Source of the DNA: Chaetomium olivaceum
Lineage: Eukaryota > Ascomycota > Sordariomycetes > Sordariales > Chaetomiaceae
Length of the DNA: 64,000 bases
Assembly: GCA_039881045.1 (NCBI GenBank)
Contig: JAYWVB010000041.1
Location: 1 to 64,000 of the forward strand
Direction of reading: 5' to 3'
The notes under the pieces are model-generated. The model searched no databases. It had not been told where the DNA came from and was given only the letters and a program-made list of their open reading frames with translations. A program made the translations under genes and the position numbers. Positions 23,475 to 35,122 of this stretch are shown in pieces; the first letter of the stretch is position 1; each line of letters opens with the position of its first letter.

Positions 23475-24523
23475 TCAATGGGCCGCCGTCTCAAACAACC
23501 TTTCTTCCACATACGCTTGTGCCGCGTCTGCGTTCTCCTCCCACTTGAGCCAGTTATAGGCCCTCGGGAGACCTTTGTACTCGGCCAGGTGCCCCGAGCA
23601 GAAAGCCTCAAGATCGTGAGGGATGACTATCGTCCTCAAACCAAAGTTTTTCTTGAAGTAGTAATAGTCTAGCAGATCCTGCAGCTCCTCTAGCACCAAG
23701 CCTTGCAGTACGCTGTTGCGGATTTGAACCAGGGCCGGATGGTACATAGTCCACGAGCGGCTGAAGTCGACGAGCTTCCCGCCCAGGTAGTTGCCGCCGT
23801 GCGTGTCCCCCACAAATATACCTAGAGAGTGAAGGGATTTCAGGTCCGCCCACATGCCCTGAGCCTGATTCAGGTTGGGTTCCCTGCTGGAGACGAGTTC
23901 TTTGACGATGGCCCGGACAGGCAGTCCGCGGTGTTGCTCTTGCCGTCTCCAGAGATTGTAGCCATTCAGCGTGTCCGCCTCAGCGTGGGGTGGCGGGCTG
24001 GGATCGCCCGTCACCTTGCAGGCCAAGTCGGTTTCCTGCTCGGGGGTGAGGAGGAGATAGCCGTAGGCTTTGACGGCCAGGTCCTCGCGACTTTCCTCCT
24101 TGAGTCGGCCATAGGCACGGCACTCACAGTTAAAAGGGTCAAAGTAGTCGGCATAAAGCTGCGGATTGGCGAGAGGCCGCGTAAGGTCCCCGCCTTGATT
24201 GTTACGGAGAAAGTCCGAGTGGCGGAAGTAAAACTAGGGGAGGACACTCCGAGTTAGATTCCCAGTGGCTTGGGCCGGCGTTGATCCGGTGTGCCGCGTG
24301 CGGCGCCTCATCACGCACCGCCTTGAGGGCAAACAGCCCAGCTCGGTTGATCCTGACCTTCCACACCTGAGAATCCACGTCCTCTTCCCGGCCGAGAAAC
24401 TCAAGAAATTCAATGCTGGCCTGGGCATTTGGAGTGAAAGGGGCTAGTTTGGGGCCCGGGACACGGTGGAGCGGCACCGGTGGATTGGGAAGGGGTGCGA
24501 GGCGGGAAACCCGACGAAGCCAT
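23475..24523 (-). CDS. FTA2-domain (kinase-like) protein; 5' end uncertain
   Basis: The main exon is 24233-23475 (253 codons) and a first exon ends at 24319. The intron has a GTGCGT donor, CTAAC branch point and CCTAG acceptor. The product resembles fungal proteins annotated with the kinetochore Sim4-subunit FTA2 domain, a kinase-like fold: VWKVRINRAGLFALKA (lysine region), GIFVGDTHGGNYLGGKLVDFSRSW (GDTHxxN and DFS), DLEAFCSGHLAEYKGLP. These are numerous in filamentous fungi and most are unlikely to be kinetochore proteins. The ATG at 24523 (MASSGF) is out of frame with the conserved PVPLHRVPGPKLAPFTP segment, and the right frame has no ATG before a stop, so either one base is missing near 24480-24510 or the first exon lies elsewhere. 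Confidence 0.68.
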
Positions 24524-26042
24524 GATGCTGAAGTAGTCTACTTATACTGAAGTCGGGCTTATTCGGAAATTCAAATTCAAAGGTTGAGAACGTTGAGAAT
24601 TGGGGCGGAAGTTCGATGGACCGTGGACGGGCAAAAGGCGACCTACTAAACGTGTCCCTTCCGGACGACAATCCGGGTTAGGGTTGAATATCGCTTCGCC
24701 CTTGCTGTGGCATACGAAGCAGCATGACACAGTCAGATACTTGTACTAATCATTTCTATTTCCTTTCCAAGTCCTCATGCCTCTACAATATCGTAGTCGC
24801 TACTTACAAACCCACTTGACTTTGAGGGATCCTCCTCCGATACAGCATCCGACGTCTACAGTTGTCTGGTAGCGTGATGCAGCAACTCACTCCCATAGCT
24901 CCGTCGCCATAGTGTTTTGCGGTAGACCCTGCTGCGGTCAAAGGCGTAGGTATGTAGGTACCTCAGTTGGCCGCACGACTCGGAGCTCGATCGACCGCCT
25001 TCCTCTATATGCCCCTTCCCTTCCACCAGTATCCTCTTTAATAGAAATAGAAAAGGAAGGAAAATGAAAGGAAAAGATATAATTAGAAAAATAGTAAGAG
25101 GAAGACGATGGGAAAAATAACTAGTATAATACTACTGGTAACGTCTATCCTATTTCACTCAGCCGAGCCCGACCTCCGGCCTGCAACGACCATCGGTCCC
25201 GGCTTCGCGCCGCCGGCAGCAGCTCAGCCGAACGGCTTGGACCTCGTTATACGGCGGGTGATGTATGCGGGGATTTCCTGAGATTCGCATAGGTAATACA
25301 TTTCCCCCAAACGATCGAGTTTACCATTGAGACAATTGATTTGGGTTCTGTCCGATACGTTTCTGCTAGCATTCGTGACATTTGGTTCCAGGTCACCCCC
25401 ACATGGCTCAAGACGAGAGGGTGCATGCGGGGTAACTGTTTGAGGACGCTTTGAAAAGACAACCGCGGCTTGCGCGGGTTGCGCCGTCGTACTGGAATCT
25501 TGCTTATTTCATTTTAGGCTTAGGACGATAGCGACGTGGCGAGCTGAGTGTTCCCAAGCTTGATCGTTAATGCACCTCGCCCGTTTGACTTCTCCTTGTC
25601 ACCTACCTGAGGTACGTACATACACGTAGGTTTGGTGAAAGCGGGGGTATTGGGAGGCGTAAAAATGACGCATCTCTGACCTGGGGGTATCAGGAACCGA
25701 TTCTGAGACAGTCTTATCGTCTTGCCTAGTCTTGCCTAGTTTTGCTCTATTTTCCTTTCTTCTGGATTACAAGTTCATACGGGGTATAGGTACCTTAGCT
25801 GTTGACGATGATGGTCGTATTCCTTCAGGGTCAGTTTGGAAGCGGCAAAGATGCACCTGGTTTTCAGGGTCTCCGGGCGCCCCCTTATTTCCATGCCTTC
25901 AGGGGACCTCTGCAGCGCTATTGATCTCTGGTCTCTCAGTCTGGGAACACTGTAATACTACTGTTATATCTACCTGCTTATCACTGTTGGGCCTCTGATG
26001 ATCTAAAGACCTCCCGTTGGGTGAAGCCCATTAAGTCTCAAC
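24524..26042. other. intergenic region with repeated AGGTACCT palindromes
   Basis: About 1.5 kb without a gene. It holds A-rich purine tracts (25035-25110), a tandem GTCTTGCCTA pair near 25722, and two exact AGGTACCT palindromes (about 24955 and 25788). The last part should be the promoter of the gene at 26043. Confidence 0.45.
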
Positions 26043-27113
26043 ATGGCATCCGGATGGCGAGTCCGCCTCAAGGCCGCAGACCTCCACATCAAATGGCCCC
26101 GCCGCCCGGATCCCTCTAAAGGCGAGATATTCGAAGACAAGACATTTCTGCACTTTGACCCTTCGCAGCCCGAGGACTTCCACAACTGGGTGCTCCTCGA
26201 GGTGGTAACCAACTTCGCCGTCAAGCACGGCGACCCAGCGGCGTCTCCACAGCAGCACCACACCTACTTCCGGGGCAACACCCACCCCCGTGGCCACGCC
26301 ATGGAGCTGGTCAAGACGGGCGAGGAGGCCTCCTTCCAGCGCTACCGCTACCTGACCGCCATGGTAGGCCCCAGCTTCCAAAACATCCAGCGCCTGCAGC
26401 AGATCGAGGGCCCGTCCGACCACAAGGCCTACGACAGAGCCGCGTGCTTTGCCCAGGGCTCCCCCCCTGTTGCCGTGTCCGCGCTGGTGCCCGCCATCCA
26501 CCCGGAGGCCACAAAACCATTCTGCCGGAAGCGCGAGCCCGACGAGTGTCCCGACAGCGGCCCCAACTTCACCGAGCCGGACGTGTTTCTCTGGGCGGAC
26601 CTGACGTATCCCCTGCGCGGCGTCTACCTGCCCCTCGCTCTCGAGGACGACAACGCAACATGCGTGTATTCCCACTTCGACTTTACGCGGGGGGACGCCT
26701 ACGACCTGCAGACGTACACCTACCATCCCGACCCGGATAGAGACGAGGGACCGGACTTTGCCAAGGACGAACCCGATCTCCCCGCCGAGGAGAAGGACCG
26801 GCAGGCGAGCCAGGCGATCAAGCGGCCTACTGGGTGGGACCGGGGCACGGTGACGCTTGGGGGGGGAGGTACCGATTTGGGATGGGGCGTGCACCCCGGA
26901 TGGACGGCGCGGTTTGATGTGGGGGGTCTGAAGGAGCTAGCGAGGGGGGAGAGGAGTGGGCAGCCTGCCGATTACATCAAGCTGTTTGACAGTAAGGGGA
27001 TTTTGATCCGGATTGGCGGTGATTTGAAAATTCGGGTGGAGAAGGTGTATAAGGATCCTGTTCATACAATGAACGAAGGCGAGGTTGTTGAGCCCGTTCC
27101 GGCACCTGTCTGA
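26043..27113 (+). CDS. unrecognised conserved-looking 356-aa protein
   Basis: Single-exon frame, intact, with strong codon structure and a natural ATG just after a pyrimidine-poor leader. I do not recognise the family. The protein is soluble-looking: no signal peptide or membrane helix. It is rich in Asp, Pro, His and aromatic residues. Distinct segments are GEIFEDKTFLHFDPSQPEDF near the start, a charged run DPDRDEGPDFAKDEPDLPAE near residue 235, and a glycine run TLGGGGTDLGWGVHPGW near 280. Its downstream neighbour is urease, transcribed convergently. No function is assigned; there is no visible link to urea metabolism. Confidence 0.7.
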   Translation: MASGWRVRLKAADLHIKWPRRPDPSKGEIFEDKTFLHFDPSQPEDFHNWVLLEVVTNFAVKHGDPAASPQQHHTYFRGNTHPRGHAMELVKTGEEASFQRYRYLTAMVGPSFQNIQRLQQIEGPSDHKAYDRAACFAQGSPPVAVSALVPAIHPEATKPFCRKREPDECPDSGPNFTEPDVFLWADLTYPLRGVYLPLALEDDNATCVYSHFDFTRGDAYDLQTYTYHPDPDRDEGPDFAKDEPDLPAEEKDRQASQAIKRPTGWDRGTVTLGGGGTDLGWGVHPGWTARFDVGGLKELARGERSGQPADYIKLFDSKGILIRIGGDLKIRVEKVYKDPVHTMNEGEVVEPVPAPV

Positions 27114-27455
27114 TTTTCCGGGCACTCATTCATCATCCTATTCATTCGCCTTTTTCCTTTTCTCGTTTTTTTCTTATTCACTCGTGATTTTGTGTGTTCT
27201 GTGTTCCATTTCGTTCCGTTTCATTCCTCTTCTCTTCTCTCCCGTGTTTCCTTATGTCCCTTATTAACCATCATCGATCAGGTAGGAATTTGAGGAATTG
27301 CAGAGCGAACAGAGTATTTTCTAAGAGCTGGGGAAAAAGAAAAAAAAAGAACCACTAAAACTCTGGACAATTCACGAGAAGACACACTACTCAGTAGACA
27401 GAGCAATCTAAGTCATTTTCCCTTATTTCCCGACACAGACCGATCCGCTCCAAGA
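27114..27455. other. convergent spacer
   Basis: Pyrimidine-rich 3' flank of the 26043 gene, then an A-rich stretch (27330-27350) before the urease stop. No gene seen. Confidence 0.45.
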
Positions 27456-30400
27456 TCAATAGACGAAATAGTCCTGGGTCAGCGGCAGCGATGTTGCTGG
27501 CGGGACGTCACACGCATGGCCATCGGCTTTCACGACCTAGGGGGTAAATGGATGTGGTCAGAGACATGTAAAAAACAGAAAGAAAAAAAGGAAAGAAAAG
27601 GATAAACACTCACAAAAGTTTCCGGATCGACCTCCATGACAGGAGTGTAGGTATTGAGCGCCATGTGTTTCTTGCCCAGCTGCTCCGTCTCTTCCCCGTC
27701 CTCCCCAATAGGTACTTCCCGGCAGTTGACGACGGGTTCAATGGTTTTTTTGAGATTGTAGCCTTTGACCGTTTCGAGAGATATTTTGGAGACAAACATG
27801 ACGGATGTGCGAGGAACATAGGTCTAGAACAAGGTCAGGATTGGTTAATCATTGATGGCAACGATAATGGCCTTCCAGACAGCCTCAGCCGCAGATGGAC
27901 TGAAGGAGGGAGGAAGGACTTACTCCAAACTGGGGTCGCATTATCTTCGGTTCAATGGTCGGGATCGAGCCGTTGGGGTCACCCTGTCATGTATGAGAAC
28001 TCTGGATTCTGGATGGAGATGAAGGGGATGCACAGAGAGACAGAGAGACAAACCCCCAAAGAAGTTACTATCATGCCACTCTTAAGCACCAAGGAGGGCT
28101 TGGTGCCAAAGTTACTGGGCTTCCAAAACACCAGGTCGGCGAGCTTGTGCTTCTCGACGCTGCCGATGAGATGCCCCATGCCGTGGGCGACCGCCGGGTT
28201 TATAGTGTACTTGGCGATGTACCTCTTGACGCGGTCGTTGTGGATGTCCAGGCCCGTGTACCAAGATTGCCTCTCCTGATAGCACTTATCGCTAGACAAT
28301 TGGCCCTCAATCTCGGCCATCTTGTGGGCGGTATGCCAGGTTCGGAGAACAACCTCGCCGATGCGACCCATAGCCTGGGAGTCGGACGACATGATGCTGA
28401 TGGCACCCACATCGTGCAGGTAGTCCTCGGCCGCGATGGTTTCGGCGCGGATACGGCTCTCGGCAAAAGCGACATCGGCCGGAATCTCTTTAGATAGATG
28501 ATGGGCTACCATAACCATATCCAGATGCTCGTCTACCGTGTTGAGGGTGTACGGACGGGTAGGGTTAGTGCTCGCTGGGAGGACGTGGGGTTCCTGCACG
28601 ACTCTGATGATGTCAGGGGCATGCCCGCCGCCGGCGCCTTCGGTATGGTAAGTATGGATGGTGCGCCCGTCGATACTCTCGAGGGTTCTGTCCACGAAGC
28701 CATGTTCGTTCATGGTATCGGTGTGGATAGTGCATTGGACATCGTGGTCATCGCACACGGTGAGACATGCGTCGATGGCCGTGTGAGTGGCGCCCCAGTC
28801 CTCGTGTATTTTCAAGCCGATGGCGCCCGCCTCGATTTGTTCATCCAGACCCTCCCTGGTGCTGTTGTTGCCCTTGCCAGTGATGCCCACATTGATTGGC
28901 AGCGGATCAAACGCCTCCATCATGCGTTTGATGTTCTCGGGGCCCGGCGTGCAAGTGGTGGCATTAGAACCGGTCGAGGGGCCGGTGCCGCCGCCTACCA
29001 GCGTCGTCAGTCCGTTACACAGTGCTTCGGGTACCTGGGCTGGGTCCAGGAAGTGGACGTGCGTGTCGATGCCGCCGGCCGTCACGATATTGTTCTCACC
29101 CGCGATCACGTCTGTATTGGCACCGATAATGATGCCCTCGTCGATATCGTCCATGATGTCGGGGTTCCCAGCGCGGCCGATGCCCGTGATCTTGCCCCCC
29201 TTGATGCCGATATCCGCCTTGATGATGCCGGTGTGATCGATGATCAGGGCGTTGGTGATGACCGTGTCGGCACACTCATACCTGGGCAGCTCCTTTTCCG
29301 TTGCTTTGGATTTACCGAGGGACGAGCCATGTGAGGTCTGGCCCATGCCGTCTCGAATCGTCTTGCCACCGCCAAAGTTGCACTCATCGCCGTAGTATGT
29401 CCGGCCCGACTCCGAGCCATCCTCATTTTTCTGTCTTACATCTCGGCAATCTTCCTCGACCATGACCCAGAGATTGGTCAAGCCCAGTCGTACTACATCG
29501 CCTTTGGTAGGTCCGTACATTTCCACGTATCTATCGCGCGTCATCCCCTCTTTTTCCGCAAGCTCCAGGCACGGTTTCTGAGTATCGCAAAATGGCAGTG
29601 AAGAAGCAGAGCGGAGGTTGTTTTTGATCTCCTCGAGATCCGTCTCTCCGATCACGCCCGTCGCGATGCCGTTGCCGCCGGCAATCCGCTTGTCACCGCC
29701 AATCTCTACCAGGTTCACTTGGCGACATTGACCCGGCTCGATTCGAATGGCTGTACCGGCTGGGATATCCAGTCGATACCCGTAGGCTTCCATCCGGTTG
29801 AAACAAAGTTTCTGGTTTAGCTCGATGAAATGATAGTGCGATCCAATCTGCAGTCATTTCAGCGTTAATCTCGCGGGCATAGAGGGAAGAAAAGAGTGAA
29901 GAAAATAGAGAAGAAACTTGAAGAAGAAAATTGGAAAGAAAGAGAAAGGTCAAGGCGTACCTGGATGGGCCGGTCCCCGCAGTTTTTTGCTTGCAGAGAC
30001 TTTCTCTGTCTCCCTTCATTCAGGATAATATCGCCATCTTGTTCTTTGCACCAGATGTATCCCGGCGCCTTCTTGTCTTCATAGACGTCGTCGTTCCAAG
30101 GGGGGAAGAGGGCGTCACAGGTTTCGTCGTCGGGCACAGGGATGCAGCTGCCATAGAGCGCCCGCTCCATGTGTCCCTTTTCCGTGGAGATGGGACTGTG
30201 CACCGTCACCAGAAAGGTGCCGGTTGGAAACGTTCCCTCCACCTGGAGTTGACGGAGTGTGAACCAGGTCGACGGCAGGACATGGCGGCGGCCAAGGATG
30301 TTTCTGCCGATGGACATGAGATCCGCCACCGTGTAGTGGCCGTCGCGGATGAGCTGCCGTCCGACTAAGTAAGTGAAAGTAAGTTGTAGGCAACCAATAG

Positions 30401-30687
30401 ACTTACCTCGTGCAAAACCGACGAGATCAGGGCCTGTTTTGTTACATCCTGTCGTCAGCCAAGATGAACCCGCTTCAATCAACACCCCAAATGGGATACA
30501 TAGGTACCGTAGCTTCCGCATGATTGAGCCGCACTCCACGCGCAAGACGGCGCTGGGCCAAAACTCCGCATTGGGAGATGGTTAGCTTGTCCAGCTAGCA
30601 GGCAGACATTCTAGTCAGTCAAGAACATCCGGAACGAACAGAAAAACAAAGAGTCCATCTGCGTACCTCGCGAGGAATCAGATGCAT
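27456..30687 (-). CDS. urease (single-chain eukaryotic type)
   Basis: Eight exons fit in phase: 30687-30667, 30594-30508, 30433-30407, 30353-29961, 29847-28069, 27983-27924, 27823-27614 and 27536-27456 (885 aa, no frame break). Urease hydrolyses urea to ammonia and carbamate with two Ni2+ ions in the cytosol. The fused gamma, beta and alpha parts are visible: MHLIPRE-LDKLTISQ start, LIRDGHYTVADLM (gamma), GDRPIQ-IGSHYHFIELNQ (beta), then the alpha catalytic part. Nickel ligands and catalytic residues are intact: His-x-His in GIDTHVHFLDP, the carbamylated Lys in GAIGLKIHEDWG, IHTDTMNEHGF, the flap HTYHTEGAGGGHAPD, and Asp in SSDSQAMGRIGE. The first exon encodes 7 residues. GATA/TATC motifs at 30732, 30757 and 30869 fit NIT2/AreA nitrogen control. 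It heads a cluster with UreF, UreD and a Ni permease. Confidence 0.95.
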
Positions 30688-32573
30688 CTTGAACCGACAC
30701 CTTGATTGGGAGTTTGTGGACAGAAAGGGGCGATAATGACGCTCACACGTTCTACCTATCTCGCTTTTTGCTCTTGGTCGCTCCAACGGGTCTCGGGCAT
30801 ATGAATCGAGTGCTTGGCTACTTTAAGCATGGGTAACGACCTTTCTCTGCCACTGAATGCATGTTGGGTATCACTCGGGGCTGGCGAGCTCAGCTAATGC
30901 CAATGATGTCCCTCCGCAGCCACCACCACGCTTCATGGCGCTACCTCCCAAGAACCGCATGACAGAGCCCGGCCGGGGGGTGACAAGCACCCTTCACGAC
31001 CAAGGTACAGGTACCTTTCGAGCATTGTGAAGAAAGAATACCTTACCCTGTGAGCTGTGGAGCCAGGGTCCTGTCGCTGTCACACCGGCGGTAATTCCCA
31101 GCCAACGTATCAGCCGGGCCCAGCCCCGTGGTGGTCTACTGTCCTTACATTGATCCAACAGTAGGTGTCCGTCACGTCGAGCCAGGGTGAAGCCTCATCG
31201 CTGCAGCAGTGCCGCCCCCACGTGCCTAAGTCGCTTAGCTGTGCTTCTGCCAACCAACACACAGATCGAGCGAAATCGACATGCCGGCATTGAACACCCG
31301 TACCCAATCGCGGCTCGCGCGGTTATCATTTATGTAGTCCAGAATTCCAGCTGTGGTTCGGCGGTGCTCGTTCATCGATCTGGGGAAAGATCTGCATACC
31401 GGTATTGAATACCATACCCAATTGGGGGTTATGTGCATCGACCGTGGTATTCTCTGGCGCAAAGAAAAAAGCAGTCACGCTGGCTGGCTGGCTGCCGCTT
31501 CTCGGTTCTCGATGAACAGGTCCTTCAACTAACGTCGTCTATATATTTTTTGGTTTCAAGGTGGGGCCGATCATCGGACGTCGCAGTACTCGGCTGCGGA
31601 GAAACGGCGAAGAGTTTCAAGAGTAGTAGCGTATACACTAAGAAACCTGGTAGTTGGCACGGACTTATGCCAGTGTCAAAGGGATACCCACTGCAAACTT
31701 CTTTTTGGAGCGGGCGGTTCCCCTACATAGTTGTGAGGCGCTGAACAGAGTACACGTACGTAATAACTGAATGATTGGCGTGCCCTGAGGGGTTTTCGCT
31801 CTCGGCTCTCGAAGGGAATCCCGGCCGCTTAATGGATCTCCGACACCGGATTACTCCGTCACCTACGGTCTGAGCCCCCGGCGATTATCACTCCTTGAAT
31901 AGAGGAACTAGCCCCGTCATGAGCCGCGCAATATTTCGATGTAAATCGAACTAATGTAAATCGAACTATAAACAGCCGCTCTGGTTAACGCTATGCATAT
32001 GTAGTAGTAGGTACCTCACATATATCTGTGTACGGTACGGTATTGTCCGTAAAGGGAGATGCGGCAGCGGCGGCACAAGTACTATCTTTTCATTTCAGTT
32101 CTTTTTCTTTTTCTTTTTGTTCTTGTGTTCGGTTTCTTCTTACAGGGAAAAAATGTGTATTTTTTAACTCTTGATATAATGTAATAGATTGATTTTATAA
32201 TTCTCACGAACCGTCTTTGTGATAATTCATCTTACGTCTCTGCTCCTTCCTTCATCCTAAACTCCATCTCGTCTCAGACTCCTATTTTGAATTCGCCTTT
32301 CAAAGAAACTGAACAACACATACATCATGTCGCATACGCACTCGCACGGTAACGGAGTAGCCCCATAGCGACGAAGGCGACGACCATGGCCAGTACTCGC
32401 CTCTTAAACCGAGCGACCCTTCAACAGCGTCTCTCAGGTCGTTCTTCAATCAATTATCCCGAGTAATTCCCTCAATATTGGTACGTACGGGGATCAGATA
32501 ACCGCCTGTCTAAATTCCCGGTCGTTTTGCAATACATGACGATTACACATGCTAAAAAGACCACGCCATGGTC
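30688..32573. promoter_or_regulatory. urease upstream region / UreF 3' flank
   Basis: A 1.9-kb non-coding gap inside the urease cluster. Next to the urease start are three GATA-type motifs (30732-30735, TATC at 30757-30760 and 30869-30872). Two AGGTACCT palindromes lie near 31010 and 32008. A possible orphan first exon is at 32327. No complete gene is visible. Confidence 0.5.
32327..32479 (+). pseudogene. histidine-rich orphan first-exon-like fragment
   Basis: After a pyrimidine-rich leader, an ATG opens MSHTHSHGNGVAP then a TAG. One base shift continues with HSDEGDDHGQYSPLKPSDP and open frame to a GTACGT donor-like site near 32480. No downstream coding exon follows before the UreF 3' end. 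His-rich N-termini are common in UreG GTPases and in metal transporters, and UreG is the accessory protein missing from this cluster, but the UreG GTPase motifs are absent. I regard it as a possible truncated relic, not a gene. Confidence 0.25.
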
Positions 32574-33564
32574 TCATGAATTGAATATCCGGCTGTAGAG
32601 GAGATCATGGCGCCCAACCCACAGGTCCAGCGTCGGTACCAGCTGTCCAGCCCGGTGGACGGGGGTCTCCCATTCCCGGTCGATTCGCTCGGCAATCATC
32701 TCCTGCAGATGTTGGCTGGCCAGAATTGACTGCGCCTGGTAAGGACCGATGACCGAGGCACGTACCGCGGCGCTGAGCACGGCCTTGGCGTGGTTGACCA
32801 TGTACACATACACCGCCTGCCGCGCCGTCAACCCCATGGCCTGAGATACCACGCCCCACAAGGGCGCCAAGTGGCCCTTAAGGCCCAACTCATCTCCTCC
32901 CGCGGCATTGCGAGTCTTGAAACGAGTAGAGAATTTCTCCAGGGCCTCGATTGCCGCTCTCGCTTCATCACTCCCGGCGGCATGGGGGGCGTAAGCCGCG
33001 CGAAAGGCACGTTGCCAGACACCCAGTAGTGCCTGCCCCTGGGCGAGGCTCGCCCGCTGCGCCACGACACAGAGGGTCGACGCATCGAGATCGTTGTCAA
33101 TGGTCTCCAGCGTGTCGGGCTGTCGATAGGCCGCCAACAGGTACGGCAGGGAGGTGCTCGCCATGGACGCGATCGACAGTGCGAGGAACGAGTCGAAGGC
33201 CGCCTTGGGGTTGCCTACACGGCCCCGTGACTTGAGGTGGGCGAGGTACGATTCGAGCCCGTTAGAGTATGCAAACGAACCGAGGGGGAGCGCCGAGTCG
33301 GAAAGGAGGAGGAGCGCATGGGCGGGACTTGGCTTGGACCGGTCTTGATTTGAGAAAAGGGGGGAAGCTGTTAGTAGGGCCAGGTGACTTTCTGTCAGAT
33401 GTCGGTAGGGTAAGAGGGTAGGGTAGGATCCAGTTTCTTGTACCTTGGAAAGGAGGAGGCTTTCCCACAGCCGATGTCAGGCGCGATCTCGCATTTTCCA
33501 AACGCGCCTCGAGATCCAGAATCTCCTGCTCCAAATCTTGCTTCTGGGCCTGGGCTCTTGACAT
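32574..33564 (-). CDS. ureF: urease accessory protein UreF
   Basis: Exons are 33564-33444 and 33343-32574 (296 aa, frame intact). UreF acts with UreD and UreG to insert Ni2+ and carbamylate the active-site lysine of apo-urease. The family is recognised from ALLLLSDSALPLGSFAYSNG (the UreF start motif), GRVGNPKAAFDSFL, GHLAPLWGVVSQAMGLTARQ and VYMVNHAKAVLSAAVRASVIGP. A 40-residue Glu/Gln-rich coiled segment (MSRAQAQKQDLEQEILDLEARLE) precedes the core, as in other fungal UreF. It is 1.9 kb upstream of urease on the same strand, and UreD follows 480 bp further out. Confidence 0.9.
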
Positions 33565-34045
33565 GTTTTTGGTTCAGTTTTGGCGGGATATTTTGGGGGT
33601 TGGGGTTCTTTTGGGCATGCATGTCACTTTAGAAGGAACATTTGAATGGTTCGAGAGAACGCACAAGGTAGGTCGTAAAACCTACTAGGTAACGTCCTGT
33701 GGTGTATTGTACCGTACCGTACAATACACAAGTACTTCGTACAGTACATACAATACCTCGTGTGCAGACTGGTGGGAAACCGCCGAACCGGACCATCCTC
33801 TCATCTGTGCCAGCCAGACATGGTTCATGCAGGCGCCTAAGCTGAGCTCAGGACTTGACAAACTGACGTCGTTACTGACGCAAGTCGGGGTACCAGCCAA
33901 GACTCAATTGTTGAAGTTGAAGATATGGAAACACAGTGAAGACACACAAGACAGAATCAGTTCATTATTATGCCTTTCCTTAGCTTCTTGCATTGTAACT
34001 GGTAATTTCACATTTCAATTTGGAACAGGGGCAGTATCATGATTC
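33565..34045. other. UreD-UreF spacer
   Basis: Presumed UreF promoter. It contains an unusual run of GTAC-core repeats (GTACCGTACCGTACAATAC and neighbours, about 33709-33752). No gene seen. Confidence 0.5.
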
Positions 34046-35122
34046 TTATAAGCACAGAAGCGCCTCCTCACCAAACTCCATGGCGATGCTTCCCTCTTCC
34101 CGGAGGAGGCCACCGAGCCATCGCCTGGCTCCATCTACATCCCGGGCGCCAAACTTTACCAGGACAAAGCCGGCTCGCACACGGGCCGCCGTCCAAGTGA
34201 CATCGTCGTTGGGGGAGGACCGTGGCGAGGGCGTGGGATCGACCGAGTTCGCGGACCAGTTGTGAGCCCCGAGACGAGGCTGCGCTGCGAATCGATCCAT
34301 GAAAAAGGCCGCCAGGGTTTCGAACACGGGCCCGTAGAGAATTAGGGTACCCACGATGGTGTTGCCGCCGGTCCGGTCACGGATCAGATTTGTCTTGCGC
34401 AACGGCTCCTCCTCGCCACCAATTCGCGAGCCCTTGCCATCCTCCAACTCTGCGTCCAAAATGACCGAATCCCGCAGAAGGAGCTTCTTGGACCCTGTCG
34501 TCCTGTCCATCGACCACACCTCGTTTCTACCACGCCAGAGATGGAAGTCCCAGTTCTCGCCCAGAGCCGACCGGCCTTCGGTCACGCAATCCAGCACACA
34601 GAGGCTGCCACGGTTGCTGCCAGTGGCGGTTGCGTCCATGGTGTAGGTCTGGATCTGCTCGTACTGACTGTCCTTGTAGGGTACGTTGGGGTCAGGTAGG
34701 TAGCAGAAGGCGGCCTGAGTCCCGATGTGAACGTCGAGTGTTTGCCGACTCATCTTCATCGATCCATGGGTTGGCACCGCCAGCCGAGGCTGCAACTTGC
34801 GCGTCGCATCGGTGCGGTAGATCTTGTTGCTCCCTTGCGGCGTCGTCACCACCATCCTTGTCTGCGGATTCAGCGTGATGGAGACGGCGATCTCATCTCC
34901 CGGCAGCAGGCCACCGCCGTAACTGAGGATGTACAGGTGGACTGAGCGAGACACACAGGGCAGAACCGACGAGTTTGGGACATAACGGGGGATATGGGTC
35001 AGGAGCTTGAGCGGGTACTGGTATGTCAGATTTGTCAGCGTTGGGACGGCGGGGGGGAGGAGCGTCAAGACGACCTCGCCCCGGCCGGGCTTGGAGATGG
35101 GAGCGATGAACGGGGGGGGCAT
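34046..35122 (-). CDS. ureD: urease accessory protein UreD
   Basis: Single open frame of 358 codons from the ATG at 35122. UreD (UreH) is the scaffold that binds apo-urease and receives nickel from UreG. Family signatures: GEVVLTLLPPAVPTLTNLTY, YPLKLLTHIPRYVPNSSVLP, YILSYGGGLLPGDEIAVSI, RMVVTTPQGSNKIYR, THGSMKMSRQ, AAFCYLPDPNVPYKDSQYEQ and the C-terminal GARDVDGARRWLG. The open frame continues upstream of the ATG without a start, so an extra 5' exon is possible. An 8-G run (35112-35119) lies just inside the start. It is divergent from the nickel permease, with 960 bp between their starts. Confidence 0.9.
   Translation of the reverse strand: MPPPFIAPISKPGRGEVVLTLLPPAVPTLTNLTYQYPLKLLTHIPRYVPNSSVLPCVSRSVHLYILSYGGGLLPGDEIAVSITLNPQTRMVVTTPQGSNKIYRTDATRKLQPRLAVPTHGSMKMSRQTLDVHIGTQAAFCYLPDPNVPYKDSQYEQIQTYTMDATATGSNRGSLCVLDCVTEGRSALGENWDFHLWRGRNEVWSMDRTTGSKKLLLRDSVILDAELEDGKGSRIGGEEEPLRKTNLIRDRTGGNTIVGTLILYGPVFETLAAFFMDRFAAQPRLGAHNWSANSVDPTPSPRSSPNDDVTWTAARVRAGFVLVKFGARDVDGARRWLGGLLREEGSIAMEFGEEALLCL

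Noticed and set aside
26043..27113. Inclusion of the 356-aa gene in the urease cluster
   Set aside because: It is convergent with urease and shows no motif linked to nickel, urea or ammonia.
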